64,000 bases of DNA from Chloromonas sp. AAM2 (taxonomy: Eukaryota > Chlorophyta > Chlorophyceae > Chlamydomonadales > Chlamydomonadaceae), in NCBI GenBank assembly GCA_004335635.1, contig QAXH01001961.1, positions 1-64,000 of the forward strand, in the 5' to 3' direction. Positions within the stretch are counted from its first letter, which is position 1, and every line of letters starts with the position of its first letter. Positions 35,895 to 49,500 of the stretch are shown here, piece by piece. The position numbers and the translations under genes were made by a program. A model generated the notes under the pieces. That model was not told the DNA's origin. It ran no database searches and was given only the letters and a program-made list of their open reading frames with translations.

Positions 35895-38800
35895 ATGGCG
35901 TCACCAACCAAAAACTCCATGAAGCTTGGAGCGGGCAGTCCCAGGCAGACCAGGCTAGCACCGTTGATACAAACCAAATTTTCCACAGCAAGCCGAGTGA
36001 TACCTGCTGTACAGTCAGGCTCCCTACTGATGCAAAAGGCCGGAATTGCTGTCGCGCCCTGCCAAGCAATGAGCACCCCTTCTGAAGCCCTACAGCATTT
36101 CTGGGGCTTCTCCAGCTTCAGGAGGCCACAAGAGGAAGTGATACAGGTGAGCCGGGCTTTGATGCTGCGGCTGATGCAAAAGAGGCATGACACACGCGAC
36201 ATGACATGACTGACATGACAGACATGACATGACAGACATGACATGACAGACATGACATGACAGACATGATTGCTATGCATGCTGAGCCATGCAGGCTGTC
36301 CTGCGCGGACATGATGTGCTGCTTGTCATGGCAACAGGCAGTGGGAAGAGCATCACATATCAGGTACGTCTGCATTTCACACAGGGCAAGTGACAGTTAA
36401 GTTGGAAAGCTGCATGAGGCACTGCTGAATGTGATACCAAAGGATCCAAGCTGTTGCTCTGACTTGACGCAAACGGTTCTACCTAGGGCAAGAGGCACTG
36501 CTGGTCACACACGATGGTCACAATCGTCTGGTGCAAGCAAGACCTCAACTGTGACAACGTGAATCAGCTTCACCATGGCAGGGCAAGTTGTGGTGCCTGA
36601 TTAATGGCCAACCTACTGATGCACTAGGCGTGGCCCTGCCCCTGCCCCTGCCCTGCTGTTGGCTGTTCAGATCCCTCCGCTGGTTGGTGGTGGCGTGGGC
36701 ATTGTCATCTCCCCGCTGATCTCCTTGATGGAGGACCAGGTGGCAGCACTCAATGCCAGGGGCATCTCAGCGGCATTCCTGGGCAGTGCACAGGTGAAAC
36801 AGCGCATGAAGCAGGGACAGCAGAATGGGTGGGCAGGCAGGGAGGCTGAAAGACGGGCAACCCCGACAAGCGGGAGCACAGCAGACCCTGAAAGGAGGGA
36901 AATGGCACATGGCGTACAACAGCTCATGAGGCAGGGCAGCGCATGAATCAAGGACAGAGCATAGGGCAGGGGCAGCGAAGGAGAGCAGTTGAAGTGCATG
37001 GAAGCAGAATGCTGCTGCACAGCCATGATGTGCATGTCAGAGGCAACAGGGTGGGTTGGCAGGCATGCAGCAGGTAGAGAGGCTGGAACAGCGCATCAGC
37101 AGGAGTTCAGAAGGCTGTCGTAAAGGACACATTGCATAAACAGCACCGTTATTTCAGTGCTGCTGTTGTGTGTTACCCGAAAAGCACGGCCAGTCGACTC
37201 ATTCATGCCACTCGGTACTGTGCAATTTAGACCTGTGCATCATTTGAATGTCAGAGCCACCGTATTGCACCACACAGCTCAACCACGACGGCGTTAATTC
37301 AAGCGCTGACGTCCGGCTGTTGTTGCCCTGTTTCAGATCTGTGTCATGAAAAATGATGGAGGAGTGCCTGCCAGGGCAGCAGGGGTGTTTGAAACAGATT
37401 TGTGTCCGCTGCAGCATTCTCAAATGCCATGTACTGATATGTTGATGTTGCGGGCCTGTCTGTGCGCAGGGCGACCAGCGCATCAAAGAGGCCGCCTGGC
37501 GGGGAGAGTACAGCCTGGTGTACCTGACGCCGGAGCTAGCCACCAACTCGAGCTCACGCCTGGCGGAGCTCAACCGCAAGAAGAAGATTGTGCTGGTGGC
37601 CGTGGATGAGGTGTGTGCGTGAATGAACAGGGCTCCACAGTCAGGAGGTTGGAGGGGTATGTAGGCAGTTGGTTTGAAACTGCGAAGGCTGCCTGCTACT
37701 GCTACCTCTTGTGAGAGTGTTCAACAGACTGGGGCAGGGGAAACTGAGTGGTGAGGCTGTTGGCAGGGGCCAGCTCAGCACCAGCCAACTTGTGTTGGAG
37801 GGGCGAACATGGTGGGGCAGGGTGTGAGATGACAGGTGAGGCAGTTGGCTCGCAGCGCGGGGCCGCCGTCTGCTGTCGCCACTACTTATGAGCTCCAGTG
37901 CTCAGCAGGCACGATCTGGTGCTGCAGCACCTTCCCATGTCGCCATGCAGTCTGATGCACACCCGGTCGCTGCATGGCTCAAGCACAGCAGTGTCAACGA
38001 GCCGCCGATTACATGCCGCATTCATTGCATCACGTGCGCGCATGTGCTCATGTAATCCTGTGTATGTGTGTTGTTCAGGCGCACTGTGTGTCTGAGTGGG
38101 GCCATGACTTCCGTCCCGAGTACCAGCAGCTGGGCTCCCTTCGGCAGCAGCTGACTGGCGTGCCCTTCGTGGCCCTCACAGCCACCGCCACCCCCGCGGT
38201 GCAGAACGAAATTGTCAACAACCTATCCATGCCGCCCAACCATCGCAGGTGACAGGAGGAGCAGCATGGGAAAGCAGGCGGGCTGCCAGGCTGAATGGAT
38301 GCAGGGATTAGGGCAGGCCGTGGCATGCATGTAGGGGGGTTGAGCTTCCCGTGCTGTCACGACTGGGTTTGGCTGGACAGCAGAACTGAACTGGTGCGTT
38401 CGAAGAAGCATTTGCAGCGTGCTCTTGACAGCTTAGACGCCCTCTGCTTGGTTTCCCTGTTCCACCTCTTAAGCGTTCATGCACAACCAGAGTGTTGTGT
38501 GGCTATTCCCTGCAGGTTCATCACCTCCTTTGAGCGTCCCAACCTGCACCTGTCGGTGGAGCGGCGGGAGGGGCCCATGGAACAGTGCCTGCGGGCGCTG
38601 CTGCAGCGCAAGCGGCAGGCCGTGGCGGCGGGGCGGCCAGCGGAGCCCACCCTCATCTACTGCCTCACGCGCACACAGGTGGACGAGATAGCGTCCTTCC
38701 TCTCAGCACCGGACAAGTTCGGGAACAAGGTGGCAAGGTGGGGATGTGGGCTGTGTGGTGCAGGAGGAGGCAGGGCTCAACGCCACCTCTCAGTGATGGG

Positions 38801-41800
38801 CCACTGGGAGCTTACAGCCGTGCTTTGCTGACTTCATGGGTGATTGAATTGCACACCAATGCACAGCAAGAATCATTGAATTGTGCATGTCACTACAGAT
38901 GCTAGCTACTTATACCCACGCAATGCTGCCAGGATTGTGGGTATTATGTGTTGACCATTTGGTATCTGATGGCCCTTGACTGGTGCCAGTAGTGTTTGTG
39001 CTGGTGCACAGATACCAGGGCAACATGAGTCTGGGCGAGCGGGCGCTGGCGCACCAGAAGTTCCTGAGGGACGACGTTGAGGTCATGGTGGCAACTCTCG
39101 CATACGGTGAGGCGAGGGTCTGGGGGTGCGGGACAGGCGAGAGCAGGGACTGCTGGCGTCATGGTGACAGCGGTACGGTGGCTTGGGGTGGGTCGTGCAT
39201 GCTTTGATGCAACAGGAGATACAGCACTCAGCCCGAGGAATGCGGACAAATCTAGAGTCAAGCATATGAACATCATGTGCTCGGCTGTCGCATGCCTTGC
39301 CTCACTTGGTGGCACACTGAGACGTGCTCGGTTTGAGAGGTTGACGTCCAGGAGTTGGATGATGCTCTGCAGGATTGGTTCGCTGACAAGCGATTTTTGT
39401 GTGCACAAAACATCTGGCGTGTGCACAGCTGGCATAATCTGCAGCCATTTTGAGCAGCAGGATTACAAGCCGCATGACTGCTTTGTGTTGCTGCAGGCAT
39501 GGGCATCGACAAGGCCAACGTGCGCCACATCATTCACTGGGGTGCACCTGCTTCCCTCGAGGCCTACTACCAACAGGTAGCGGGAACTGGGACTGTGGGC
39601 TGCCAGGACAAGCCGGGCAGCCAGGCTGTGTCTGCACGGTGCCAGGACCTTGCATGACAATGATCTGTAGTGGCAGGACCTAGGATTTCAGCTTGGCAAT
39701 CCGCAATACACACAGCCCATGTGCATGTTGGACGCGCGGGCGACTTCGTGCAAGCATGGGGCGACCTTGTGCAACGCCAGTACATACACATGCAGAATTC
39801 CTGGTGAAGCCACCATCCACTTGCATGTTGGAGGACGTGCGCCTCATGCATCACGTGGTCTGTTATGTGTCTGTTCGTTGCCGCAGGCGGGGCGGGCAGG
39901 GCGTGACGGGGAGCCCGCCACGTGCAAGCTGCTGTACGCGGGGTCTGACGTCCCGCTGCTGGACACCATCAAGGATGCGGTGAGAGCGCAACAAGGGTGC
40001 AGGATGGAAGGAAGCGGATAGGAATGGATGGACCATGAAAAGGACAAGGATGTGATGCATATCATCTCATGATTACCTTTGCTGGGCTGTGTGTTGTCGT
40101 GTCTGCATGCCGGCATTTGCAAGGATGATGTGTTCCTTGAATAACATGTGATGCACGTCAGCTCATGCATCACATGTTGGTTGGCCTTGCGCATCGCAGT
40201 CCCTGCCAGGCTGTGTGCCTCCCTGTGTGCACACTCATGCAACACACGGCCGAGTTCCTCCTATCTGTGCAGGGCAATCTGAGCTCCACGGGTCGCAGCG
40301 CGTACGACATGGGGGTGTCGCGCATGCAGGCCTTTGCCAGCGCAGCCACATGCAGGCACAAGCTGCTGGCAGCGCACTTCGCAGCGGCTGGGAGGGACAC
40401 GGGGGCAGCACCGCAGCAGTGGACTCCGTGCAAGTGCGTTACGCAAGTCAGCGTGTGGGGACGGCTGGGGTGGTGGCTTGCGGCTGTTTTCTCACGCGTG
40501 CTTTGCCGAATCCCACTGCCCAATTCTGGTGCACGAGCAAACAAACAAACATTCCAACTCAACAATGCCAGTACCACAAGCTGGCACTCCTACAAAATCA
40601 GTTAAGAGTGGATAGAGTGGTCACAGTGCAGTGTTACCTTCCTTGCAGAGTTGAATGACGTTTGGCCTTGGCACAAACCTGAGTGGCAGGCCGCAACCAG
40701 TTCCTGCACTGTCAGCAGTGATGCAGCTGCTGGGCTACATTGCTCACCGACTTCCATGAAGAGGTGGCCAGGCGAGGCCGTTTTCTGACTTGTGTCCCGT
40801 GTTGTTTCGTCCCTGCTCTTGCTCCCAGGGGCGGGTGTGACAACTGTGACGCGCGCAAGTCTGGCGCTGCTGTCGAGACGCACGACATGAGCCGCTGGGC
40901 TGCTCTGGCCCTTGAGGCGGTCAAGGGGCTGGGGGGCGTCTTTGGAGCGGTGAGGGGGATGCGTGGGTGCAGGCGAGGGCGTTGAATGNNNNNGGGGGGG
41001 AGGGCGGGCCGTGAAGCCACATGGCAGCACAGGCTATTCCGTGTGTGTGGTGTATGCAGTCCGGGCGAGGGAGGGGGGGCATGTTGCTAAAGGGGTTGAA
41101 TGTGGGTGCACAGACGTCAGGGCGAGTGGGCGAAGGTGTGCCTCTCTCTCCCCACCCTCACCAGTGTGTCCCACTCTCACCACCCACAGCGACGTTGTGG
41201 GTGGTGCGAGGCAATGACGAGCGGTTGTGAGGCCACATGCTGGCTTGGCAGGAGGCAGGCTATTGCAGGTGGCGCATGTGCCTCACCCATGTGCAGCTTG
41301 GTGACGTCTGCCATTCACGCATGCAACAGATGTTGTGTGCCCTGTCGAGATGTATGATCAATGCGCGTGTGTGACGTGTGATGCTGGTGCTCGTGTGTGG
41401 GTCTGAGCCCCAATGTGTGAGCCTTGTGTCGCAATGTGCTGCACGGAATGATCAACTGGGTGCGCAATGGGTGGCTGGTGCAGGCGCGACCCATTGCCGT
41501 CCTGCGGGGCAGTAATGCCAAGGACATCAACCAGCGCATGAAGGAGATGCGGGACAGCTCGGGTAAGCAAGGGCAGCACCACACCTGTGCGCCTCTTTCC
41601 ATTCAACGTGCAAGAAAGCAACTGTTAATGCCCTCTACACAGCATGTTTACAAGGTATTCAGTTCATACATTGTTTGACCACTGGGCCTTCCTGGCACGA
41701 CAAGGCAACCAAGCTCCCTTGTCTTCTGTCTCATCTTGCTCATACAGCAAGCCTCGCACCAAGCCTGCGTGAGATCGATTGGCTTTGTCATGCATGTCAT

Positions 41801-44800
41801 GCACGTGATGCATGTGATGCACGTGATGGTAGGCCCACTGTTTCATGCACGCGTGCGTGGTGCCGTGTCAGGTGCCCTGCTGCACGGCGCCGGCAAGGTC
41901 AAGAGCGAGGACTGGTGGAAGGCACTCCTGGGCCTGCTGGTGGGCCAGGGGCTCATCACATACCAGACCAGGCAGACGGGAGGCGGGGGCTACGGCCAGC
42001 AGCAGGCACGCTCCTACTCGGCCATTGCCATCACGCAACAAGGTAACGGCTGGGTGGGAAGGGACGGCAAGCAACCGCTGGGAGTGAGAAGTCTGCTGCA
42101 GGGGCTGTGCAGGGGCTGTGCACGTCCCTGACACTGGTCTGGCGCACAGTGCCACTTGTACTAACAGCTCTAGGCTCCGGTGTACCAGGCACTGGTGTGC
42201 CATGTATGGTGTGTGTGCTCAACTGTAGTCGGAGAGGCAATGGTGCGAATTGATTTGTGCAGCACAACCGCTCTGGCTTGTCAAGGTTTTCAAGTCGTAC
42301 CCACAGGACAGTGTGCTTGCCTGCATCGTGTCAGCTGCATCGCCCCTTGTGGGCTGCGATGCAGGTCATTGCCCCGTGTGAGCTGCGATGCAGGTGTTAA
42401 GGTGCATAGTCGCACTGGTTTCACACCTGTGCTAGTCTGAACTTGTGCATGTTTGGCCCCGCTGCCTTGCTGTGCCCTTGTGCCATGCGGTGTGCGGTGC
42501 TGATGCTGCTGATGCTTGTGTTGCTTGTGTCGCAGGCATTGAGTGGCTGCGGTCGCCCAGCCCCCTGGTGCTGGACCTGCCCCCCGGCATGCAAGAGGAG
42601 GAGACACGGTCACGCAAGGCAGAAAAGGAGAAACAGCGCATTCAGGAGCAGAAGGTGAGGACAGGGCCGGGATCTTGACAGAAGACGTGAAGGTAACTGA
42701 GTGGGGCGTGCTTGGCTGGCCACCCATGAGCCAACGTGCAGCCATGCCACGTGCAGGCGGATCAGTTTGCAACCCTGGCTAATCCAGGCACCTGGATACT
42801 CATCTTAAAAGCATATCACAACTTGCATTTAGCTGCTGTTGGCGTTGCACATTGCCTCACAGCCCTGGTCCACAGCCTACCGCCCGCCCTGTGTTGCGCG
42901 CCCAAACCTGCACTTGGCTGCTTGTTGGCATGCTGCTTTACATCCTCAGTCTCACCGTCCGCCCTACGTTGTGTGTGTTGTTTGCTCAGGAGGCCACCGC
43001 TGCTCAGGGCGCAGGGCGTGAGGATGCGGCCGTGGAGCACGAGGAGCTGCTGCAGGCCCTCAGGGCGGCGCGCAAGGACACAGCAGACTTGAACAACATG
43101 GTGCGCAGGAAGACACCACATGCGCAGACAGGAGGCAGGGGATCGATCTGCAGGAACAGAAGGTGTTGGCAGTGGGAAAAGCATGGGGGGGGGGGCAAAT
43201 CAAGAGTGGACCCTGTGCTGTGATAGACACCGGCGGCTGTGCGCCGGCTCCTTCACTTCTGGGTGTCTTTACCTTCAATTTCCTTAGCCAATTTCTAGCA
43301 TGCTAGCCCTAGTCCTGGCCATGTTACACACACTACAAACGGCAGGTGCCTGCTTTTCCTCACTGCCGCTCGTATGCTTGGCCTGTCCGCAGCCCCCTGA
43401 CTCGCTGGTGACAGAGGCAACGCTCCGGCAGATCGCAGTGCTGCGGCCCGCCACCCCGCAGCAGATGGCGCAGATCAGCGGCATGTCGGCGGCCGCCCTG
43501 CACCTGTTCGGCGCCCCGCTGCTGCAGGTGGTGTGCGAGCGCGTGGCCGCCAGCCAACACCTCAAGCACGCCGCCGACTGGAACAAGCTTCAGCGAGCCG
43601 TTAAGCAAGGGGCGGCAATGCAGGTAGGAACGCAGGGCACGCAGGCAGACACCACACAGATGCGCAGTCGGCTGTTCACCTCCTGTATAAGGATCAATGG
43701 TCAACGGCGCATGGACTGTGCCAAGTGCTAGAGGCCAGCATTGCACGTGCACAGCTTCAAGTAGGCTGCCCTGTCAATTGCCGTTGACTTGAGGCTGGCT
43801 ACAAGCATGAGCGCAGATGGCATTTGTGTCAGCGCCGTCAAGTTTCCGCCTTCCCGCACGTGCTCCCGACAGCCTGTTCGCCCCCCTGTGCTTCAGGCGA
43901 GTGTTGACGCGCGAGTGATTGAGCCGTGGCTGGCGGACGTCGCACGCGGGTTGCTGACCACCCCGCCCTCAGAGGCAGCACTGAGAGCCGCGGCAAACTT
44001 TCAGGTACAGCCAGCCATACCTGACAGGCACCTTCAGGGTCCTGGGTTGAACGGAGACAGGCATAACCCGGCAAGCAAGAACACAGCCAAAAAAAAAGAA
44101 TTTTGCCAGTTCTGGGACAGTTTCGGCGTGTGATACTAAAATGGTGTACGTTCTTGATTTCCAACTATATTTCGTGTAAAATCGTATCAATGTGTGAACA
44201 ATTCCTAGCCCCTTATGAGACATCACAACTTGAATACATTATGATACAACAATCGTCGTCCAGGATCCGGTGCGCACTGAAAACTCAAGATAGACTGACT
44301 CCTCAACTGATTAGTTTCGCATGAGCAGCGGTCACACCACAGTTAGGTACTTGGTAACCTTGACAACTTCTTACAGAGTATGACCAGCCAGGGATTTTTT
44401 TCTCCCTCAAGCCTATCCATGAAGTCATCCTGACGTACATGTATTATTGATCCCTGGTCCTCTGGCCGCAGGCGGGCCTCAGTGTGTCGGACATTGTGGC
44501 TGAGAACACTCGACCTGTGCAGCCCAACACCATCCTGGCATACTTGTGCGATGCGCTGGCGGGTGGGGCGCCAGTGGATGTGGACAGGTGGGTCCCCACA
44601 CAATGCCTTTGGACAAGCGGTTGCTATGGTGACCTGCCCGGGCGAAGGTGTAGTCAGATGATCTGCGCTGTCTGGTCAAACGAAATGAGCATGACCGGAG
44701 CAAGGAGCTGTCTCTAGCGGGTAATAACGCGTGATCTGGTCTGGTGCAAGGACAGAGCCACCAGCACATCTATCAACAGCTATCTCATGGTGCTGGCACC

Positions 44801-45862
44801 CAGACTGTGTTTTCTTTTTTTTCTATCTGTGAGCCTTAGCGGTACAAAGGCCGTTACCACATGGCGTCACGGGAAGTGTTTTGCTTCTGCTCGTGTGCCT
44901 TCAGGCTTGCTGGTGAATCTAAGTTAGACGGTCCCACAGCACTCCACATCGGCGATGTCATCACCCGCTTGGCCGTCCCGCACACGCTGGCCGCCAACGC
45001 CAGCCCCGGCCGGCCCCGCCCCGCGCCCCTGGGCCTGCGGGTCATCAAGGAACAATGTGATGCAACCATTGAGTACGGCCAAATCAAGGTGGTGGCTGCT
45101 CTCATGGCGGAGAGGGCAGGGGTCTTCTCGGGGCATCTCACCATGCAGGGGAAGCAGCCGTCCCCGCCCCGATCGGCCAGCCAGCAGCAGCCGTACCGCT
45201 CTCCAGCCGGCGCCTGGGGCCAGCAGCAGCACCAGCCGTACCGCTCTTCTGCAGGCGCCTGGGACCAGCAGCAGCACCAGCCGGCTGGGGCCAGTGCAGG
45301 GCCCCAGAGTTTTTGGCAGCAGCAGGAAACGTGGACCACACCTGCCAGTGGTGCTCAGCAGCAACCACCTGAAAGCTACAGTCTGCCGGATGAGTTCTAC
45401 CTGGATAGCATTGATGACCATGTGATGGATGCACTGCTGGCACAGCCAGGGTCCACAGGCCGGGTCGGCATACAGGGGAATGGGCCGAGCGCACAAGTGA
45501 TGCGCACAAGTGGGGCGGGACAATCAAGCAGTGGGGGCGCCTGGAATACACGGCGCCCCAGGGCACCCACAGCTGACGTCATGGTGCCAGGCTTAACACC
45601 TGCAGGGATCCCCAGCCAGACTGCCCTTGTGTCCTCCGGCCACACACCATTACAGCCCGTGGCACAGGGCAGTGCGGCAGGGCCCACCACCATAGTGCAA
45701 GGCGGGCACTCCGCTGGTGTCGTAGCTGCGGCAAGCCTGTCCGGTGTAGAGTGTGAGCAGCCTGCTGCTCCAGTTGTGCCTGTCGTTGCCCCGGTAGCGG
45801 TCAAACGGTCTGCACCCCTATCCCTTCTGTCACTAGGAAAGCAGCGCCGCAAGGGCCCTTGA
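35895..45862 (+). CDS. RecQ-family (WRN-like) ATP-dependent DNA helicase
   Basis: 3'-5' DNA helicase for recombination and replication repair. Nineteen exons: 35895-36146, 36295-36363, 36671-36793, 37470-37610, 38079-38248, 38516-38737, 39012-39106, 39497-39576, 39887-39979, 40273-40433, 40829-40949, 41484-41562, 41872-42042, 42536-42654, 42990-43100, 43393-43623, 43897-44004, 44472-44587, 44905-45862; all phases close, about 1,139 residues. Walker A ATGSGKS is at about 97-103 and DEAH at about 194-197, followed by the aromatic-rich loop (WGHDFRPEY). Motif [10 protein letters not shown] is at about 385-392. Zinc cysteines lie near 442, 468, 472 and 475. An RQC winged helix ([20 protein letters not shown]), an HRDC domain (about 670-730) and a WRN-type helix-turn-helix ([16 protein letters not shown]) follow. 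The tail is disordered, with a doubled QQQ..PYRS-AGAW unit (45183-45286). No exonuclease domain is present. Intron 11 holds a 5-base N gap. Confidence 0.96.
36198..36270 (+). repeat. GACATGACATGACAG-type microsatellite in RecQ intron 1
   Basis: About 70 bases of repeating GACATGACATGACAGAC units end about 25 bases before the exon 2 acceptor at 36294, close to where a branch point should be. Confidence 0.85.
40989..40993. other. Assembly gap (5 N)
   Basis: Five N bases lie next to a G run, inside RecQ intron 11 (40950-41483). No exon is affected by the model. Confidence 0.99.
41785..41830 (+). repeat. ATGCACGTG-type short tandem repeat in RecQ intron 12
   Basis: ATGCATGTC, ATGCACGTG, ATGCATGTG and ATGCACGTG follow one another as 9-base units shortly before the exon 13 acceptor. 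Confidence 0.75.
44089..44124 (-). repeat. Repeat-family copy in RecQ intron 17
   Basis: An A run followed by TTTTGCCAGTTCTGGGACAG lies within intron 17 (44005-44471). The splice signals on either side are intact, so the insertion is tolerated. Confidence 0.75.
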
Positions 45863-46150
45863 AGGCAGAGATGGGACATCTGCGGGTTGCCCGGCAATGC
45901 ATGTGCCAGGACGACAGCCTCCTGTACCTTTACGTATTTTGCACCACACTCAGTTCTTGTACCGTACATCTTGTTCTTGTGGTCCCGTCTTGTGCTTTTC
46001 GCTTATATTTGCAGCTTAGCAGTTGGGCGTGCGAATAGCTGTGTTTGGCGTGCTATGAGTCACATCAAGGTTGTGAGTTTGGCTGACACTGACACCTGTC
46101 TCCATGGGAGCTTCACACAGGACCGCCTGCTGGTCTGGCCTATGTGACAA

Positions 46151-46155
46151 TGTAA
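46151..46155 (+). promoter_or_regulatory. Poly(A) signal TGTAA of the RecQ gene
   Basis: TGTAA lies 289 bases past the RecQ stop and is followed shortly by a T run. Confidence 0.55.
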
Positions 46156-46227
46156 ACCATTTTTTTTATCGGAGTCTTGGCACCAAGGTGCAAACCTAGC
46201 ACTCCTTCGGTAAATTCATTCAAGATA

Positions 46228-46232
46228 TTACA
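46228..46232 (-). promoter_or_regulatory. Poly(A) signal TGTAA of CFAP52
   Basis: TTACA on the plus strand reads TGTAA on the minus strand, about 270 bases past the CFAP52 stop. Confidence 0.55.
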
Positions 46233-46500
46233 AAACGTGGTCGAGAGGGACAACGAAAGCAGTCCATGAGAGCCAAAACACCATCCTCTTGCAGGTCAGT
46301 ATAGGGCAGAACATTACGAATACAGCCAGCTGCTGATTGGAAGCAGGGGTTTAAACAATCACAAAAGGAATAATCACAGCACTTTGCACGAACTGAAGTT
46401 GTTGGTCTTGGTAGACTCATGGCTGGCTCCGAACGCCCGATAAACCGCAACGAACATAGCAAACGCGGGTTGTGAGCTTCCTCAGATCAGTTATGGCGAG

Positions 46501-49500
46501 CTACAAGTCAGCCAGTGTGTGCGGCGCCTGGTACTGCCACACAAAGATGCCTCCCTCGCTGCCCACTGATACGATGCTGGACTTGTCCGGTGTGACTGCC
46601 ACCCGTGTGACCGTCCCGCTGTGTGCTACACCAATGAAGTAACAGTGTCCTTCATCGTACCCCCAAACGCGCACGAGCTTGTCGCCGCCTCCTGAAACGA
46701 TGGCCTCGCCGTCCCGGTCGGTGGCTAAGGCATTGACTTCATTGGCATCGCTGCCGTCAATGATTCGGATAGCTTGTCCGTCAAATGCGTCCCAGTATGT
46801 GATCTGCAAGTCACAGAGAGTCAGCGACAAGCGTGAGTTGTGAAGCTGAGTATGCACCTCTGACGCGAGGTCAACTGCCTCGTAGCTGGCGAGGACCGCA
46901 TGCAGGCTTATACTATGCATGCTCACATAGCCAGAATCGCCAGCCTTCATTCGTGCTAAGAACTGTGAGAGGTGATTGCCTAGTGCGCAGGGCAATAGAA
47001 GACATTGCAGCTCATGCGTCTGTCCGCACCTTGCGATCCGTGCCTGTTGTGACCAGTTGGCTCTCATCCGGGTGGTAAATCACTGATTTGAAGAATGTGT
47101 TTGCAAACAGACTGGTGCGGCGCTTGAAGGTGCCCAGATCCCAGATGATGCAGCTGCCATCACTGCTGGCGCTGACACACTCTGCGTCGTCCGAGCGCAC
47201 ACGGATCGAGTTCACGCTGCCGCGGTGATCCTTCATAGACGCTTCAAGTGTCTGGCTCTGCTTGCCGATCCTCCAGACGCGCACCATGCCTTCCTCCCCT
47301 CCGCTGATCAGCTTTGAGCTGTCGCTTGTAGTTGCCAGCGCAGTCACTTGTTTGAGATGTGCATCGTGGATGACGTACAGAAGCTTGCCGCTCTGGGGCG
47401 CGAAGGCGCGGATCTTGCCGTCAGACCAGCCACTTACAATGCTCTTGCCATCCTGCGGGCCAGAGCAGGAATTGTTGCATTGAACTCATGCCCAGTAAAC
47501 GAGCATCAATCGAACAACAACGTGGCCCTATGTTCTGCATGGTGGCGGGGCTACAGGCTGGTGTCAAGGCGCAGAAGATCATACGTGAGGTTGGCAGACT
47601 GGGGCTGTGCGTCACTGGGCTGCACAGCCTGCACCCTACATGCAAGCAAGTGCTACAGCGTTCCTGGCAGTGCCTTGAATGGCAGCTGGGGTCAAGGTGC
47701 AGGATGATGGTGGGCAGGGTTGGCAGCAACATCTTCGCAGCGTAGGTGCAAGCAAGGGCCGCAGTAAGCTTTTCAGTGTCTTACCGCTGCAAAGATCACG
47801 CAGTTGCACTCGAGGTTGGGCACCTCGATGCGCAGCAGCTCACGGCACGTGTTGAGGTGCCACACACGAATGTAGCCCACGCCAGCTGTGGCGAACACCT
47901 CGCTGTACTCGTGAGGGAAGGCAAGGTCGCTGATGCGGTCGCTGTGGGAGGTCTGCAGCAGCTCGTGGCTCAACCTGCACAGCAACAGGGCGGTGTGGTG
48001 TGGTGAGACACGGCATGAGCATATCCACTGGGTGCAAACATCCTGTTATGTGCGTGTCAAAAGAGCACGGTGGTGCTGTGCTGCTGACACGCAGGATCAG
48101 AGCAGCTGAGGGACAACGATTCCACGACAAGACAGTGTGTGATGTTTCCATTCTCTGGTTTGGCTGGCTTGTACACACAGCCAGAGCTGTGTCGCCTCCT
48201 TACTTTGACAGCACAGGGGCAGCCCCGCAAAGCTCTATGACATCATTCAGAGCATGTGAGGCAGATACTTTTTTTCCATTACAGCAGAAGTTCCCTCACT
48301 GCCCCATGCATGCCCGGTTTGCCAGTGCGTCTACTGCGCATGGTTTGCAAGCCAGTGCGTCTATGCAATTCAGGGTTCTCTTGCCCCAGCGTGCAGGACA
48401 TGCCTGTCTTGCTCCATCATACAATGCCGTGCAGCCATTTGTACACAAGACGCAACCCAACCATTCTTCAACGTCTCCTAACCGGTGTATGCATGTGGCA
48501 TACACAAGTGGCTGCACGCACCTGGCGTTGAGTGGGTCATACGTGAGCTTGTACATGTTGCAGGCCGCAGTGCCCACCAGGAAGGTGAACACCTTGCCTG
48601 TCACCTCATCCAGGGCAATGCTGGTCACGGCTCCCTCGAGCTTGACAGCAGCCAAGCGAGCCATCTTCTTCATAATCTTGGGGTTTGCTGGGCTGGGTTC
48701 ACTCGCTGTACGCATGACCAGCACACTGCCATCGCCTCCGCCCACTAGCATGTCTCCGCTGGGGGTTTCACAGCAGGCTGTGGCGCCTACTTGGATGGGC
48801 TCCTTGCCTGGGCCGCTGTTCCTGAACAGGACCCTTTCCAGCGCAACCTGCAGCACATCCCCTGAGGTGGTGCCACAGTAGGCATACTGGTCCCGGCTGT
48901 CAACACAGATGGTTTTGAAAATGCGCTGTAGCTGGCCAAGCTGTGCCTCCTGAGACCTGAGCTTGTTGTTGGGCTTGTCATAGGTCCAGACGTGCAGGTT
49001 GTAGTTGCCACCGGTTATCAGCTGGTCGTTCCGGTTGTGGAAGAACTTGACACACATGGTGAAGTTGGCATGCGTGGGGCTACCGCAGATGGCTGTGCCA
49101 GTCTGCACGTCCCACATGACCTGTGCGGCAAAATGTGCACAGTGGACTGTCAGCATGCTGTAGTTTTGGCTGGCAAACATTGGCTGCATTGTCTGCAAGC
49201 ACAGCTAAGGCATGCATGCAAGATGGAGCTCGACCACCCACCAGCGAGTTGTCATCGGGCCCTCCCAAGGAAGCAAGATACTGCTCATCGTATGAAAAGT
49301 CCAGTGCTTGGATTTTCACCTGTGGAGAAACACATCGCCGTGTTGAAGAAAAAGGGCGCGCCCCCGAGAGCCCTTGGAACTGCTGACGACTTGAGCTGAA
49401 ATACAAATATTATGCACACGCACCTTGTGCAAACCCATACGGTGCAGTAGCTGCCTGTTTTCCAAATCCCAGATGATGATATCTGCCGTGAAGCCCATGT

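Larger units (their letters stand above)
45863..46500. other. Convergent 3' ends of RecQ and CFAP52
   Basis: No gene is seen. The space holds the RecQ 3' UTR (TGTAA at 46151) and the CFAP52 3' UTR (minus-strand TGTAA at 46228-46232). The two poly(A) signals are less than 80 bases apart, facing each other. Confidence 0.65.

Noticed and set aside
44854..45523. Long antisense frames over the RecQ last exon
   Set aside because: They are mirror images of the Gln/Pro/Gly-rich RecQ tail; GC-rich low-complexity exons open the opposite strand by chance.
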